A stretch of 64,000 nt of DNA from Salinibacillus kushneri (GTDB lineage: Bacteria; Bacillota; Bacilli; Bacillales; Alkalibacillaceae). Positions 42,541 through 51,267 of this stretch are shown piece after piece (within the stretch, counting starts at the first letter, position 1; each line of letters opens with the position of its first letter). The notes beneath the pieces were generated by a model. It was not told the DNA's origin and did not search any database. It was given only the letters and a program-made list of their open reading frames with translations. The position numbers and the translations under genes were made by a program. Location of the stretch: assembly GCF_900111405.1 (NCBI RefSeq), contig NZ_FOHJ01000012.1:21563-85562 (forward strand), read 5' to 3'.

Positions 42541-43848
42541 TTATGAACAGTCACAGGACATCCCACCACATTTTTCTTGAGAGTCAGCTCCTATTACCTC
42601 TAATGGTTTTGGCTTGGAATGAACTTGACACACGCCAGTTTCAGGAAGTTTTAATTTCACTTTAGTAGCTTCTTCCGTATCTCCTGCAATATAGGCAGCT
42701 ATGGAACGCACTTGCTCATAACCTGTTGTCATTAAGAAAGTTGGTGCCCTTCCGTAGCTTTTCACCCCTACAATATAAAAGCTTTGCTCAGGGTGTCTTA
42801 ATTCTTTTTCACCATGCGGCCGCACAGTTCCACAACTATGAAAGTTAGGATCAATTAATGGCGCAAGTTCTGGTGTACTTTGAACAGCAGGGTCTATACC
42901 AAGTCTCACCTCAGATAAAAAAGAAAAATCTGGTCTGGCCCCTGTATTCACAATTATTTCATCAACTTCATTTATTATGACACCATTACTGCTTTGAATA
43001 GCAAAAGAGCCATTTTGTTCATCGATGTCTTCAACAAAAAAGTTTGGATATGCTTTAGCCAGACCTTGATTAACGAATTGATGCGTTTTAGCACCTAATT
43101 CACCTCTTGCTTCTAATTCATCATCCTCTTCACCGCCAAAAGCTTCTTCTATGTTTTGTTTGCGAACAACCCATGAAATTTCAGTCTTCGGGTATTTAGT
43201 TTTGAGATCCATGAGACTGTTTAAAGAATTTAATGCTGAATGCCCACTACCTATAACAGCAATATGTTTATTTTTATACTTTTCTTGTTCATTAAGGACG
43301 TCTGGAATATCAGTATGAATGCTTTCTTTTAACTTTTCCGTTCTCCAAACTCCGTCTGCAAATGGAGGATTCGGATTACTCCAAGTTCCTGTTGCGTCTA
43401 TGACTGCCTTAGCTTCAAATTTCCTAATAGATTTGTTCATTTTAACATAAAGTACAAATGGTTGAAGTTCTCTCGAGTGAGATTTCATTTTATCTGCAAT
43501 CTTTTTCGTTACATCTACAACCTCAGCATTAAATAAAATATGGTCTTTTATTTCTTTGGTATTTGATAAAGGTTTTAAATATTCATCCACTAATTCTTTA
43601 CCATTGGGTAAGTGACTAGGATCTGGTTCAACCCAATTCGTTTGTTCTAGTAGTCTTTTTGATGCCTGATCGATGTTAAATTCCCAAGGTGAAAACAACT
43701 GAATATGCTCCCATTCCAGTATATGATTCCCAGCGTCACTTCCTTTTTCAAGGATTAAAAATGGCTCATTATATTCATATAAATGTGCTGCTGCAGCAAG
43801 CCCCACTGGTCCAGCTCCAATGATAATGACAGGTGATTTTTCAGACAT
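42541..43848 (-). CDS. arsO: Flavin monooxygenase-like oxidoreductase linked to ArsR (ArsO type)
   Basis: This encodes 435 residues. FAD fold VIIIGAGPVGLAAAAHLYEY (residues 6-25), NAD(P) fold HIAVIGSGHSALNSLNSLMD (near 196), IIVNTGARPDF and the C-terminal CGGMSCDCS, a cysteine cluster that could bind As(III) or another thiol-seeking metal. The order and spacing with the arsR gene directly upstream (21-base gap) resemble ars loci carrying ArsO. No arsB, arsC or acr3 is nearby. Function is inferred. Confidence 0.7.
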   Translation of the reverse strand: MSEKSPVIIIGAGPVGLAAAAHLYEYNEPFLILEKGSDAGNHILEWEHIQLFSPWEFNIDQASKRLLEQTNWVEPDPSHLPNGKELVDEYLKPLSNTKEIKDHILFNAEVVDVTKKIADKMKSHSRELQPFVLYVKMNKSIRKFEAKAVIDATGTWSNPNPPFADGVWRTEKLKESIHTDIPDVLNEQEKYKNKHIAVIGSGHSALNSLNSLMDLKTKYPKTEISWVVRKQNIEEAFGGEEDDELEARGELGAKTHQFVNQGLAKAYPNFFVEDIDEQNGSFAIQSSNGVIINEVDEIIVNTGARPDFSFLSEVRLGIDPAVQSTPELAPLIDPNFHSCGTVRPHGEKELRHPEQSFYIVGVKSYGRAPTFLMTTGYEQVRSIAAYIAGDTEEATKVKLKLPETGVCQVHSKPKPLEVIGADSQEKCGGMSCDCS

Positions 43849-43869
43849 GTGATTCTCCCCCTTAAGTTA

Positions 43870-44229
43870 TTAGCTGTTACATGAGCAGCTATTAGTAGGT
43901 ATTTCATGATTTGATTTACGAAATAAACAACAAAGCTCTTCTGATAGAACATTATTTATTTCTTTATGATTCAAAGAATAATAACTCCAGGTTCCTTTCT
44001 TTTCTTGAATGATTAGATTTGCCTTTAATAATATTTTTAGATGATAAGAAAGCTTAGACTGGGCCATATCCATATCTTCAGCTAAATCACAAACGCAAAT
44101 AGAATCATTAGGAGAAGTAGCTAATAAATTGAGTAAATGCAATCTCTTTTCATCAGCCAAGGCTTTGAAAGTTTTTTCGTAATGTTGAAACGTATGTTGT
44201 AAGTCATCCATTAATGGAATCACAATCAT
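43870..44229 (-). CDS. arsR: ArsR-family metalloid-responsive repressor
   Basis: About 119 residues from the ATG at 44229; a GTG at 44223 is an alternative. A winged helix spans about 10-95 (KTFKALADEKRLHLLNLLAT, MAQSKLSYHLKILLKANLII). The metal site motif SICVCDLAED carries the CxC of the ArsR As(III) sensor. Two more cysteine pairs follow (ELCCLF and the end SCSCNS). It is followed by the monooxygenase gene, and two perfect palindromes lie just upstream. Confidence 0.85.
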   Translation of the reverse strand: MIVIPLMDDLQHTFQHYEKTFKALADEKRLHLLNLLATSPNDSICVCDLAEDMDMAQSKLSYHLKILLKANLIIQEKKGTWSYYSLNHKEINNVLSEELCCLFRKSNHEIPTNSCSCNS

Positions 44230-44240
44230 CAACCTTTCCT

Positions 44241-44266
44241 AATACATCAAAATATTTTGATGTATT
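44241..44266. promoter_or_regulatory. Perfect 26-bp palindrome, ArsR operator candidate
   Basis: AATACATCAAAAT followed at once by its reverse complement. It contains ATCAA-6-TTGAT, the core of ArsR-family operators, and lies 12 bases before the arsR start. Confidence 0.7.
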
Positions 44267-44292
44267 AAGTATAAATGAATCTTGCAGGATAC

Positions 44293-44328
44293 ACAACAAT
44301 AAATCAAAAATTTTTGATTTATTGTTGT
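44293..44328. promoter_or_regulatory. Perfect 36-bp palindrome near the arsR promoter
   Basis: ACAACAATAAATCAAAAA followed by its reverse complement. It shares the ATCAAAA...TTTTGAT core with the first palindrome. It could be a second operator or, from its position 49 bases after the next gene's stop, a terminator lacking a proper T tract. Confidence 0.6.
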
Positions 44329-44377
44329 AATCGTTATAAGGTTTAGTTTTATAAGAGGTTCCATATGTTGCCTAGTT

Positions 44378-45064
44378 TTAATTATTATTTATAAATTCTT
44401 TAACTAATAGATTATAAACTTCTGGTTCGTCTATGTTTGCTGTATGCCCAGCATTGGGAATTAACCCAATTTTAATTTCTTTATTTTTACTTTTTATGTA
44501 TGTGGCTGCTTCAACTTCGTAATAATCCTCGCTACCATTTAAAACCAATGATGGAACTTTTATATTTCTCAATTCTTCATCTTTAATGGAAGGGTAATCA
44601 AATGTCATAGTATAAAGAACCTTTTTCAACGTATCATACCATTTTTCACCATGTACATTTTTAAAATGAGTTGCAATGTTTTTATCATTCTCTTCAATGT
44701 TTAAAAAGAAATTATATTGATTTTCCATAATACCTTTTAACTCTTCGGGGATAAATGGTGAATAACCCGTTAAAATAATCCCTTTTACTAAACTTGGCTC
44801 TCTCTTAGCAACATGTATGGCTAATGAAGCCCCTAAAGAGAGACCTAAAATATATCCTTCCCCCTGTTGCTTTATTTGGGTAATTACCCATTCAAGAGCA
44901 TTTTCAAAATAACTATCACTAGCTACCACCTTTGAACTACCGTGACCAGGTAAATCAAGTAAAATAAGATCATAATTTTCCTCATTTAACGAAGCAATTT
45001 GGTTTGAAAAATGCGAGCTACCTGTTCCCATAAATCCGTGTAAAAAATAAATTCTACTCATCAA
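44378..45064 (-). CDS. Alpha/beta hydrolase
   Basis: This encodes 228 residues: HGFMGTGSSHF (oxyanion region), LLDLPGHGSS, nucleophile elbow LGLSLGAS near 97, and the C-terminal LIPNAGHTANIDEP with the catalytic His. A Ser-Asp-His triad is therefore likely. The closest match by look is to the small MenH/YugF-type esterases. It precedes the ars pair on the same strand; no clear link in function. Confidence 0.82.
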   Translation of the reverse strand: MMSRIYFLHGFMGTGSSHFSNQIASLNEENYDLILLDLPGHGSSKVVASDSYFENALEWVITQIKQQGEGYILGLSLGASLAIHVAKREPSLVKGIILTGYSPFIPEELKGIMENQYNFFLNIEENDKNIATHFKNVHGEKWYDTLKKVLYTMTFDYPSIKDEELRNIKVPSLVLNGSEDYYEVEAATYIKSKNKEIKIGLIPNAGHTANIDEPEVYNLLVKEFINNN

Positions 45065-45073
45065 ACTCTCCCC

Positions 45074-45574
45074 TTAATCTTCTGGTTTTACTACTGATCC
45101 GTCTTGTTTCCCAATAACAAATTTTTGCAAGGCATATGAGGAGATAATCTCACCATTTAACTCTTTTACTGAAACGTTAAGATCCCTGTCATTAACCATC
45201 TTTCTTAAATCATCCTGGCTGACTTCTTTTTTCAACATTAAGGTGTTACCTATACAAAAAGTATCTTCATCAGGTGACAAATTCGTAATGTTACGACTAT
45301 CGATTTCTAATACACTAGAACTCTCATCTACAATAGAAGTTAATTTGTCTTTTATTTCAAAAGTGATTAAAAACGGGGCCATATCGTTTTGGTTATTTTC
45401 TATGCAGACCTGAGTTGATAATCCGTCAAAGTCTTCATGGACTAATTGTGAATATATAACCTTACTTTCATTGCCTAGAATTGTTAACCTTTCCGTTTCA
45501 ACCGTGCCATTGCTACAGCCAAATAATAAAATTGTAATGAATAAAAGTATCAGGATAAGAACATTAATCTTCAA
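45074..45574 (-). CDS. Small lipoprotein of unknown function
   Basis: This encodes 166 residues with a lipobox LLFGC at 16-20 after a hydrophobic signal; the mature part is acidic and has one later cysteine pair. It overlaps the histidine phosphatase gene by 11 bases and precedes the hydrolase by nine bases, so the three are likely co-transcribed. No known domain. Confidence 0.65.
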   Translation of the reverse strand: MKINVLILILLFITILLFGCSNGTVETERLTILGNESKVIYSQLVHEDFDGLSTQVCIENNQNDMAPFLITFEIKDKLTSIVDESSSVLEIDSRNITNLSPDEDTFCIGNTLMLKKEVSQDDLRKMVNDRDLNVSVKELNGEIISSYALQKFVIGKQDGSVVKPED

Positions 45575-46160
45575 TATTTACCACCCAATAATCCTCATAA
45601 TTAGGATTCCCCCATATTCTTTGGACATCTATGAGTTTCTTTCCGTTAAATGATAGTTTATATATATCTGGCATTTCGAGTTGCTTCCAAAAATCAAAAC
45701 CATATTGATTATCAAAATAGTTCAGAATTAAAACCATTATATTACCATGAGTACCGATTACTACATTCTTACCTGTATTGCCTTCTAATACTTGGTAAGT
45801 AGTATTGACACCTCTTTTTTGAGCGATCCTATTCGATTCTCCGCCTTTCCATGAAAAATCATAGTCGTTCCAAACCTTTGTAATGGCTTCTATAAAATCT
45901 TCTACAGGCTTTTCCGCCAAGATCCGTTCTTTAAAACCCTCTACTAAAATAATCTCTTTATCTATGTATTTTGCAACTCCTTCAACTGTTTGGATTGCAC
46001 GTTTGTATGGGCTTGAATAGACATAATCAATCGCTTCTTTTTTAAGCAATTCAGTTACAGTATTTGCATCAAGAAACCCACGTTCAGACAAAGGTCTGCC
46101 TAACTCGTCTGGTGTATATGTAGAATGAGCATGTCTAACAAAATATAAATTTGTCTGCAA
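45564..46160 (-). CDS. Histidine phosphatase family protein
   Basis: A TTG start at 46160 has GGAAAGG eight bases upstream; the frame extends to an ATG at 46178, which lacks a site. The phosphohistidine motif LYFVRHAHST, the SSPYKRAIQTVEG block and GTHGNIM supply the two His and two Arg of the pocket. The family covers mutases and broad phosphatases; the substrate is unknown. Confidence 0.8.
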   Translation of the reverse strand: MQTNLYFVRHAHSTYTPDELGRPLSERGFLDANTVTELLKKEAIDYVYSSPYKRAIQTVEGVAKYIDKEIILVEGFKERILAEKPVEDFIEAITKVWNDYDFSWKGGESNRIAQKRGVNTTYQVLEGNTGKNVVIGTHGNIMVLILNYFDNQYGFDFWKQLEMPDIYKLSFNGKKLIDVQRIWGNPNYEDYWVVNIED

Positions 46161-46271
46161 ACGAATCAACCTTTCCATAAACGTTCATAATGATTATCAT
46201 TCTTTGTCATTCTTAATAAATACACATGAGGATTACATAGATTTTAACAAATTCCGACAATCAGTAGCCCT

Positions 46272-46946
46272 TTAGTTTCTACGTTTATTTATGTCTTGGA
46301 TAAGGAATGGTATTTCATTTAATTCCTCAATAATGAAATCAGCGTTAACATTATTCGATTGTGTATCTTTTTTCCATACTCCCCACATCCCCGTATTCTT
46401 TGCTCCTTTAACATCATTTTCAGGATGATCGCCTACGTACATACTCTCATTCGGCGAAACATTCATTTGTGTTAATGCCTTTTGGAATATTTCGGGATTA
46501 GGTTTTTTCATCCCTTCCCATTCAGAAATAAGGATTGTATCAAAATAGCTTTCGATCCCTAAAGCCCTTATATTGTCCATTTGGAACTGACCTTTTCCAT
46601 TTGTAATCATCCCTAATCGAATTGAATTATTTATGAACCTTTCTAACGTACTGATTAGATTGGTAAAAGGAATACAACTATTGTGAAACTCTGTTATATA
46701 ATCCTGTAGTAACCTCTCCCAAGATATTTCACGAATATTGAATTCATTCACCATTTGCTGGTACACTTTATCTTTCCAGACAAACCCGTGACAATCCAAC
46801 TTTATAAATCTTGATACATAATTTCCTTTCGAAATATGACCAAGATAATCATGCAATCTATTATATTGGTTCTCTAAAAACTTTTGTAAAGAAGCATCCC
46901 TATTTAGCAAGGTGCCATCTAAGTCGAAGATAACAGCTTTAATCAT
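46272..46946 (-). CDS. HAD-superfamily hydrolase
   Basis: About 224 residues from the ATG at 46946 (a GTG nine bases earlier is possible). Motif I AVIFDLDGTLL, motif II MITNGKGQFQ, motif III KKPNPEIFQKA and motif IV YVGDHPENDVKGA are all intact. Subclass IA with a helical cap. It probably dephosphorylates a small metabolite, but which one cannot be told. Confidence 0.85.
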   Translation of the reverse strand: MIKAVIFDLDGTLLNRDASLQKFLENQYNRLHDYLGHISKGNYVSRFIKLDCHGFVWKDKVYQQMVNEFNIREISWERLLQDYITEFHNSCIPFTNLISTLERFINNSIRLGMITNGKGQFQMDNIRALGIESYFDTILISEWEGMKKPNPEIFQKALTQMNVSPNESMYVGDHPENDVKGAKNTGMWGVWKKDTQSNNVNADFIIEELNEIPFLIQDINKRRN

Positions 46947-46962
46947 CTTAAACACACATCCC

Positions 46963-47448
46963 TTATTTATTTAGTTCCTCTGCTAATGTACTAATCGCTT
47001 CCATTACTTCTTTCATATTTTCTTCATTATTCGATTCATTTTTCGTATGAGGCAATACAGGTCTAACAGATTCTACTGACCTCCCAAACTTGTACATCCA
47101 TTCATAGCGTGGAACCATCCAAGTATGAAAATGGTGGGTCGTATCCTCATTATAAAAATAATACACATGTTCAATCCCTAAGACTTTTCTTTGGGCCCCC
47201 CTGATCTTGGACAAGATATTTATGTAATCCATTCGTTCTTCTGCTGTTAGTTCATCAAAACACTTAATATGACGCTTAGATGCTAAAATAATTAAACCTT
47301 TTATGGGATATGCAACATCTTGATGTGCATGAAAATACTCTGTTTCTACTACCACACCACCGTCTGGCTCGATATATCCATTTGTCAAAGCACAGCTTAA
47401 ACATTCTACTTCTACGGCTTTTCCATTTGAAAGAGTAATCGTTCTCAT
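46963..47448 (-). CDS. HIT-like hydrolase
   Basis: This encodes 161 residues. The motif THHFHTWMVPR near 121 gives the His triad (H-x-H-x) of HIT/galT-like nucleotide-binding proteins, after LIILASKRHIKCFDELTAEE. HIT proteins cleave nucleoside phosphates such as Ap4A. Its cysteine pair ECLSCALTNG is typical of this subgroup. It precedes the HAD gene. Confidence 0.75.
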   Translation of the reverse strand: MRTITLSNGKAVEVECLSCALTNGYIEPDGGVVVETEYFHAHQDVAYPIKGLIILASKRHIKCFDELTAEERMDYINILSKIRGAQRKVLGIEHVYYFYNEDTTHHFHTWMVPRYEWMYKFGRSVESVRPVLPHTKNESNNEENMKEVMEAISTLAEELNK

Positions 47449-47475
47449 AGAATCCTCCTCTAAGGCAAGTTTGCC

Positions 47476-47744
47476 TCAATAATTTTTAACTTCCCACTGC
47501 TTATAACATACTGCATCTACCCCAAGCTTTTTAGATTCAATCCATTCAAAGGCTTTCCAGTTTCCTCCTTGAACTCCCTTTGGATTGCTACCGATAAACT
47601 CTCTCCACTCTCTAAACTACCACCAGGGAGGTCATAACGATTTTTATACGGCCCACCATTTTTGTTTATAACCAAAAGTTTATTGCCTTCTACATAAATT
47701 CCATATACGCCAAAAGCTCGGTGATATTTCTTAGATTTATACAT
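47476..47744 (-). pseudogene. Nudix hydrolase with an internal deletion
   Basis: The first 62 codons encode an intact Nudix box (GGSLESGESLSVAIQREFKE then ETG). Then the frame drifts: after the box the sequence moves into a second frame that reads KAFEWIESKKLGVDAVCYKQ followed by WEVKNY and stop, which resembles the C-terminal end of such enzymes. About 50 residues between them are lost. As it stands the catalytic part lacks its fold. AAAGGAGATC still precedes the ATG. Confidence 0.6.
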
Positions 47745-47855
47745 TTAGATCTCCTTTCATTTGTTTCCATGAAGTGCTTAAAAACGATTATAAAGCATAT
47801 AAAGAATATTAATAGACTTATATTTCAAATGATTGTATAACGAGAATTAAAGTAA

Positions 47856-48029
47856 TTTGAGAAAACTAAAGATAATCCAGTCAAGGACCAAAAATATCAA
47901 CAGGATACAGGTTGGTTTCGTTTTCTTCTAGAGCTTTTTGCCTTTGAGTATGAAAAAGACGATTACTTTTACCGTAATCGTCTCTTAATGGGAGATGGGT
48001 ATACTCTTTGCTCTGACCCTCTATTTTAA
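47856..48029 (+). pseudogene. Possible orphan protein fragment
   Basis: A plus-strand frame without a start codon reads DQKYQQDTGWFRFLLELFAF, then EYEKDDYFYRNRLLMGDGYT and LCSDPLF. Its composition is that of a folded protein. The minus strand of the same bases is an open frame of 69 codons with no known features; I favour neither. It may be the remains of a gene removed by a deletion. Confidence 0.3.
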
Positions 48030-48067
48030 TCACTTGATAATAGTGTCGATTCTCTGATACACCCTCC

Positions 48068-48430
48068 CTAAAGATTTTTCTCCAAATCATTATATAAAAG
48101 AAATACCATCACTCGTTCACCTGTACGAGAGCTTATATCAGTATGGAAACTTTTCACTTTTTCTCCAGTTATTGTTAAAATAATATCCTTAAGATCTTCT
48201 ATACCTGATTCAACTAATTCCGAACGAGTTTTCTTAATGGTTAACATTCCTTCTTTTGTTTTACAAACGGTATACTCAGCTGGTGTTAAAATACCTTTTA
48301 GATTTACAATGATCATATTCCTTAATATATCTGTCTTAACTGATATAGACCCACGCCCAAGAAACTCCTTTTCCCAATGAGTAATGGCCTTACTAATCTC
48401 GGATTCATAAGAACCTTTAGATAATTTCAT
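48068..48430 (-). CDS. DUF2294 protein
   Basis: The ATG at 48430 is chosen (MKLSKGSYESEISKAITHWE) with TAGGAGATG upstream. The product is 120 residues. EFLGRGSISVKTDILRNMII, LKGILTPAEYTVCKTKEG and SFHTDISSRTGERVMVFLL match the DUF2294 domain. Function is not known. Confidence 0.78.
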   Translation of the reverse strand: MKLSKGSYESEISKAITHWEKEFLGRGSISVKTDILRNMIIVNLKGILTPAEYTVCKTKEGMLTIKKTRSELVESGIEDLKDIILTITGEKVKSFHTDISSRTGERVMVFLLYNDLEKNL

Positions 48431-48642
48431 ATATAATACATCTCCTATCAAAAAATGTAGATTCAAATGCCTTGTTAAGTCTCTAAACGATTTTTACCCA
48501 TTAAGTAAAGTTGAGCCGTCGGTCGTTAACCTTAACAAGATACATGCTTATGTTATATTGACAAAGCGATTTTTTCTAGTTCAATTTATTATAAATATAA
48601 AGTATCATTCTTTATAAATACTGATTTAATAATGAAAAACAG

Positions 48643-51267
48643 TTACCAATTTTCCCAAAGTCCATCTGAATCTACCCGAGCAAGTCGAACCCACCCATTT
48701 TGAACTTTCTCTCGAAATGAGTAATCATTATTAATTAACCGTTCTACATATTCTTTAGGTGCTTGAATGACAATCAGCAAACGAAGAGGTGAATGATAAG
48801 CCTCGTAATCTGATTTCATAACAGATTGCCAAGGGAGTCCGGCTAACAAGTCACTTGCATTTCCCTGCATAACACCTAGACCTGATGTAACGGTTTGAGT
48901 TGCTTTATTTCCACTACCATAGTAATGAGGTGCTACCGTTGAAGCGTAATATTGTAGATTAATCCATTGGGTCACAGTTCCTGGTCCTGAAATAATATCA
49001 GCTAAGAGATCACCACTTTCATCTTGCTTCCAATCATAGTTATGAAGGAAGACTCTACCTTCCAAGTCACAATCCTGAGTTAGTTCACGCTGACCTATAA
49101 TAAAAGCGACATTACGAGCTAATCCCCATTCCGGGCGTACCTCACTCCAATCCTCAGCAAAACGGTGTGCCTCAGCCTTTGGATTTTTAAGTTTCAATTT
49201 GAAATTAGGTAAATGGGTTAGACGTTCTTTATTCGCATTCTGGCTCACTTTCGGCATAATAGATTCGATACGATCAAATGCTTCTTGTGCAGCTTCAGAA
49301 AGTTCAGGAACATAAAGCCAATGTAGTTCATCAACCGTTGTGTTATGTTCAGCGGCCACGAAAACAGTCTCCTCAGGGACTTCAATTCCTTCAGAAGAAA
49401 GCCCCTCTCTTACCTCTGGAAGATTACATAATGTAGCTAAAACCCTTGCATTGAATTCACTTGACGCTCCACCGCAGGCACCACAGTCAAGCGAAGAGGA
49501 ATAAGGATTATTTATACTTTGACTACCATGTCCGCATATTACCACTAATGGTGCAAACCTCTCTGTTATTCCCATCATTTTTATAGCTTGGCGCGCATAG
49601 TTCACTTTTTCTTCTTTAGAAAAACCAATAGATAATTCTTCTTCTTTTTTTTGAACATGGTGCAGTGAGAGTTTTGTATCTGGTTTGCGCACCCAACTTT
49701 CACGGAGCTTTCGTATGGAAGAATCGGTTCTACTTGGCACAAAGCTACGTGCTATCATTTGCAAAGTAAGCCAAGGTCCACTTAGCTCTGGTAAAAGCAA
49801 GCTCGCAAGTACGTTCTGTTTCATCATTTTAAATGTATAACTTAAGGAGTTAACTGCCTGCTTTCGTTGTTGGTATGATTTAAGTTTGCTTTCACTTGCC
49901 GACTCATTTATTTTGTGTTTAGGCTTTAGCATAACCGGTAAAGAAGAATGGCTTTGCTTACTCCCTAGTTTAGTCGTTGCAATCGGTAAGCTAAAGAAAC
50001 CGGCAACTCCTATCGTTTCAAACGGTCCCTCTTTTTCAAGGTGACGACGAAAAGGTTCTGATCGTACATCAATACAGAATGCTAATTGAGCTAATGGAGA
50101 TTCTTTATTGTTGGTTTCACGTTTGTTAGAGACTATCTTCTGACTTAATCGATCTGTGTATGTTTGTTCCCAGGCTTCTAACCAAAGTTTCCTGCGAAGC
50201 TTCTCATCAAAACTGTAGGCAAATGACAAATATTCGTTTTGTTCAGCAACTGACATCTGAGACCATTCCTCGACTGTAAGGTCTCCCCAATGGAGCCAAG
50301 ATGCTAAAAGTGGCGTAATCGAAACTTTTTTCTTAGATTGTTGATTAGTCAAAGGTAAATAAGGCTTAACTAGCGCCCACTCCATGGAAATTCGAACTGC
50401 TAAATATTCTGTTAGAAGCGCATGTTCATTACTCGATTGTTGGGTTCGCCAAAGGATTATTCCTGCCCACCCAGGTAGGGACAACAAGTGACTTTCAAGG
50501 TATGACTGTATCTCTGATTTAGGGATTTCTAGTAATGATAATGCTTCCTTCAAAGCCATATGCGCCTCTTGTGGCCAATTTTTTAGGCTTTTACGCTCTT
50601 TTTTACTAAGTGCTGGATCATATTGAATGAGACAACGCCATGCACGATAGAAACCTTCCTCACGATTTGGCATTGACCAACCTGCCTGATAGTCATCAAG
50701 ATATAATTTACACCACTTAATGACATGATAATCGAGAATATGGACTAACCGTTCACCATCTTGATTTTCTATATGCGAACTTATTGGTTCCGTTGAAGTA
50801 ACTTCAATACTATTCGTATTCAATCCACTAAATTCCTCTACCAATTTCTCCAGCTTATTTGAAGATAAAAGATTAGAAGGTAATGAATCTAATTTTAGTG
50901 CAGCAAGGCAAAATCGCTCTGCCCTGTCCCGTGGGATATCAAAGGAATATGAATCAAGCCAACGCTGTAGACCCTTTTTTACATAAGTTTCTTCAATCTC
51001 TCCTTTACGCTTTGCCGCCAGAATCATAGAAACACTAGGGTATATATCAATATCATAAGTATTTTTTAACCATCCTGCAACCTGCTCAAAGGATTGATTT
51101 TCAAGTCCCATCCACGGATTACGTGCTGCAAATGAAGAGATTGGCCAAAGTGGTGCAATCACTCGGCTAGCTGATTCAACTAAAACGTCAATATCCCTTT
51201 CATTAAGATCAATATTTGCATCCTCTTCTATTGCTTTTTCTTTCGTTAATAAAGATGTTCCGCTCAT
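48643..51267 (-). CDS. dabA: DabA, DUF2309 subunit of the inorganic-carbon transporter
   Basis: This encodes 874 residues. It shows the beta-carbonic-anhydrase-like site of the family: FCIDVRSEPFRRHLE near 394, VVICGHGSQSINNPYSSSLD near 574, and DCGACGGAS near 591, giving Cys, Asp, His and Cys in that order. DabA with the membrane protein DabB takes up CO2 and holds it as bicarbonate, as shown for Halothiobacillus and Bacillus anthracis. Its start overlaps dabB's stop by four bases (ATGA). Confidence 0.92.
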   Translation of the reverse strand: MSGTSLLTKEKAIEEDANIDLNERDIDVLVESASRVIAPLWPISSFAARNPWMGLENQSFEQVAGWLKNTYDIDIYPSVSMILAAKRKGEIEETYVKKGLQRWLDSYSFDIPRDRAERFCLAALKLDSLPSNLLSSNKLEKLVEEFSGLNTNSIEVTSTEPISSHIENQDGERLVHILDYHVIKWCKLYLDDYQAGWSMPNREEGFYRAWRCLIQYDPALSKKERKSLKNWPQEAHMALKEALSLLEIPKSEIQSYLESHLLSLPGWAGIILWRTQQSSNEHALLTEYLAVRISMEWALVKPYLPLTNQQSKKKVSITPLLASWLHWGDLTVEEWSQMSVAEQNEYLSFAYSFDEKLRRKLWLEAWEQTYTDRLSQKIVSNKRETNNKESPLAQLAFCIDVRSEPFRRHLEKEGPFETIGVAGFFSLPIATTKLGSKQSHSSLPVMLKPKHKINESASESKLKSYQQRKQAVNSLSYTFKMMKQNVLASLLLPELSGPWLTLQMIARSFVPSRTDSSIRKLRESWVRKPDTKLSLHHVQKKEEELSIGFSKEEKVNYARQAIKMMGITERFAPLVVICGHGSQSINNPYSSSLDCGACGGASSEFNARVLATLCNLPEVREGLSSEGIEVPEETVFVAAEHNTTVDELHWLYVPELSEAAQEAFDRIESIMPKVSQNANKERLTHLPNFKLKLKNPKAEAHRFAEDWSEVRPEWGLARNVAFIIGQRELTQDCDLEGRVFLHNYDWKQDESGDLLADIISGPGTVTQWINLQYYASTVAPHYYGSGNKATQTVTSGLGVMQGNASDLLAGLPWQSVMKSDYEAYHSPLRLLIVIQAPKEYVERLINNDYSFREKVQNGWVRLARVDSDGLWENW

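Noticed and set aside
47881..48090. A 69-codon minus-strand frame after DUF2294
   Set aside because: No start signal and no features; the opposite strand reads more like protein, so it is not annotated.
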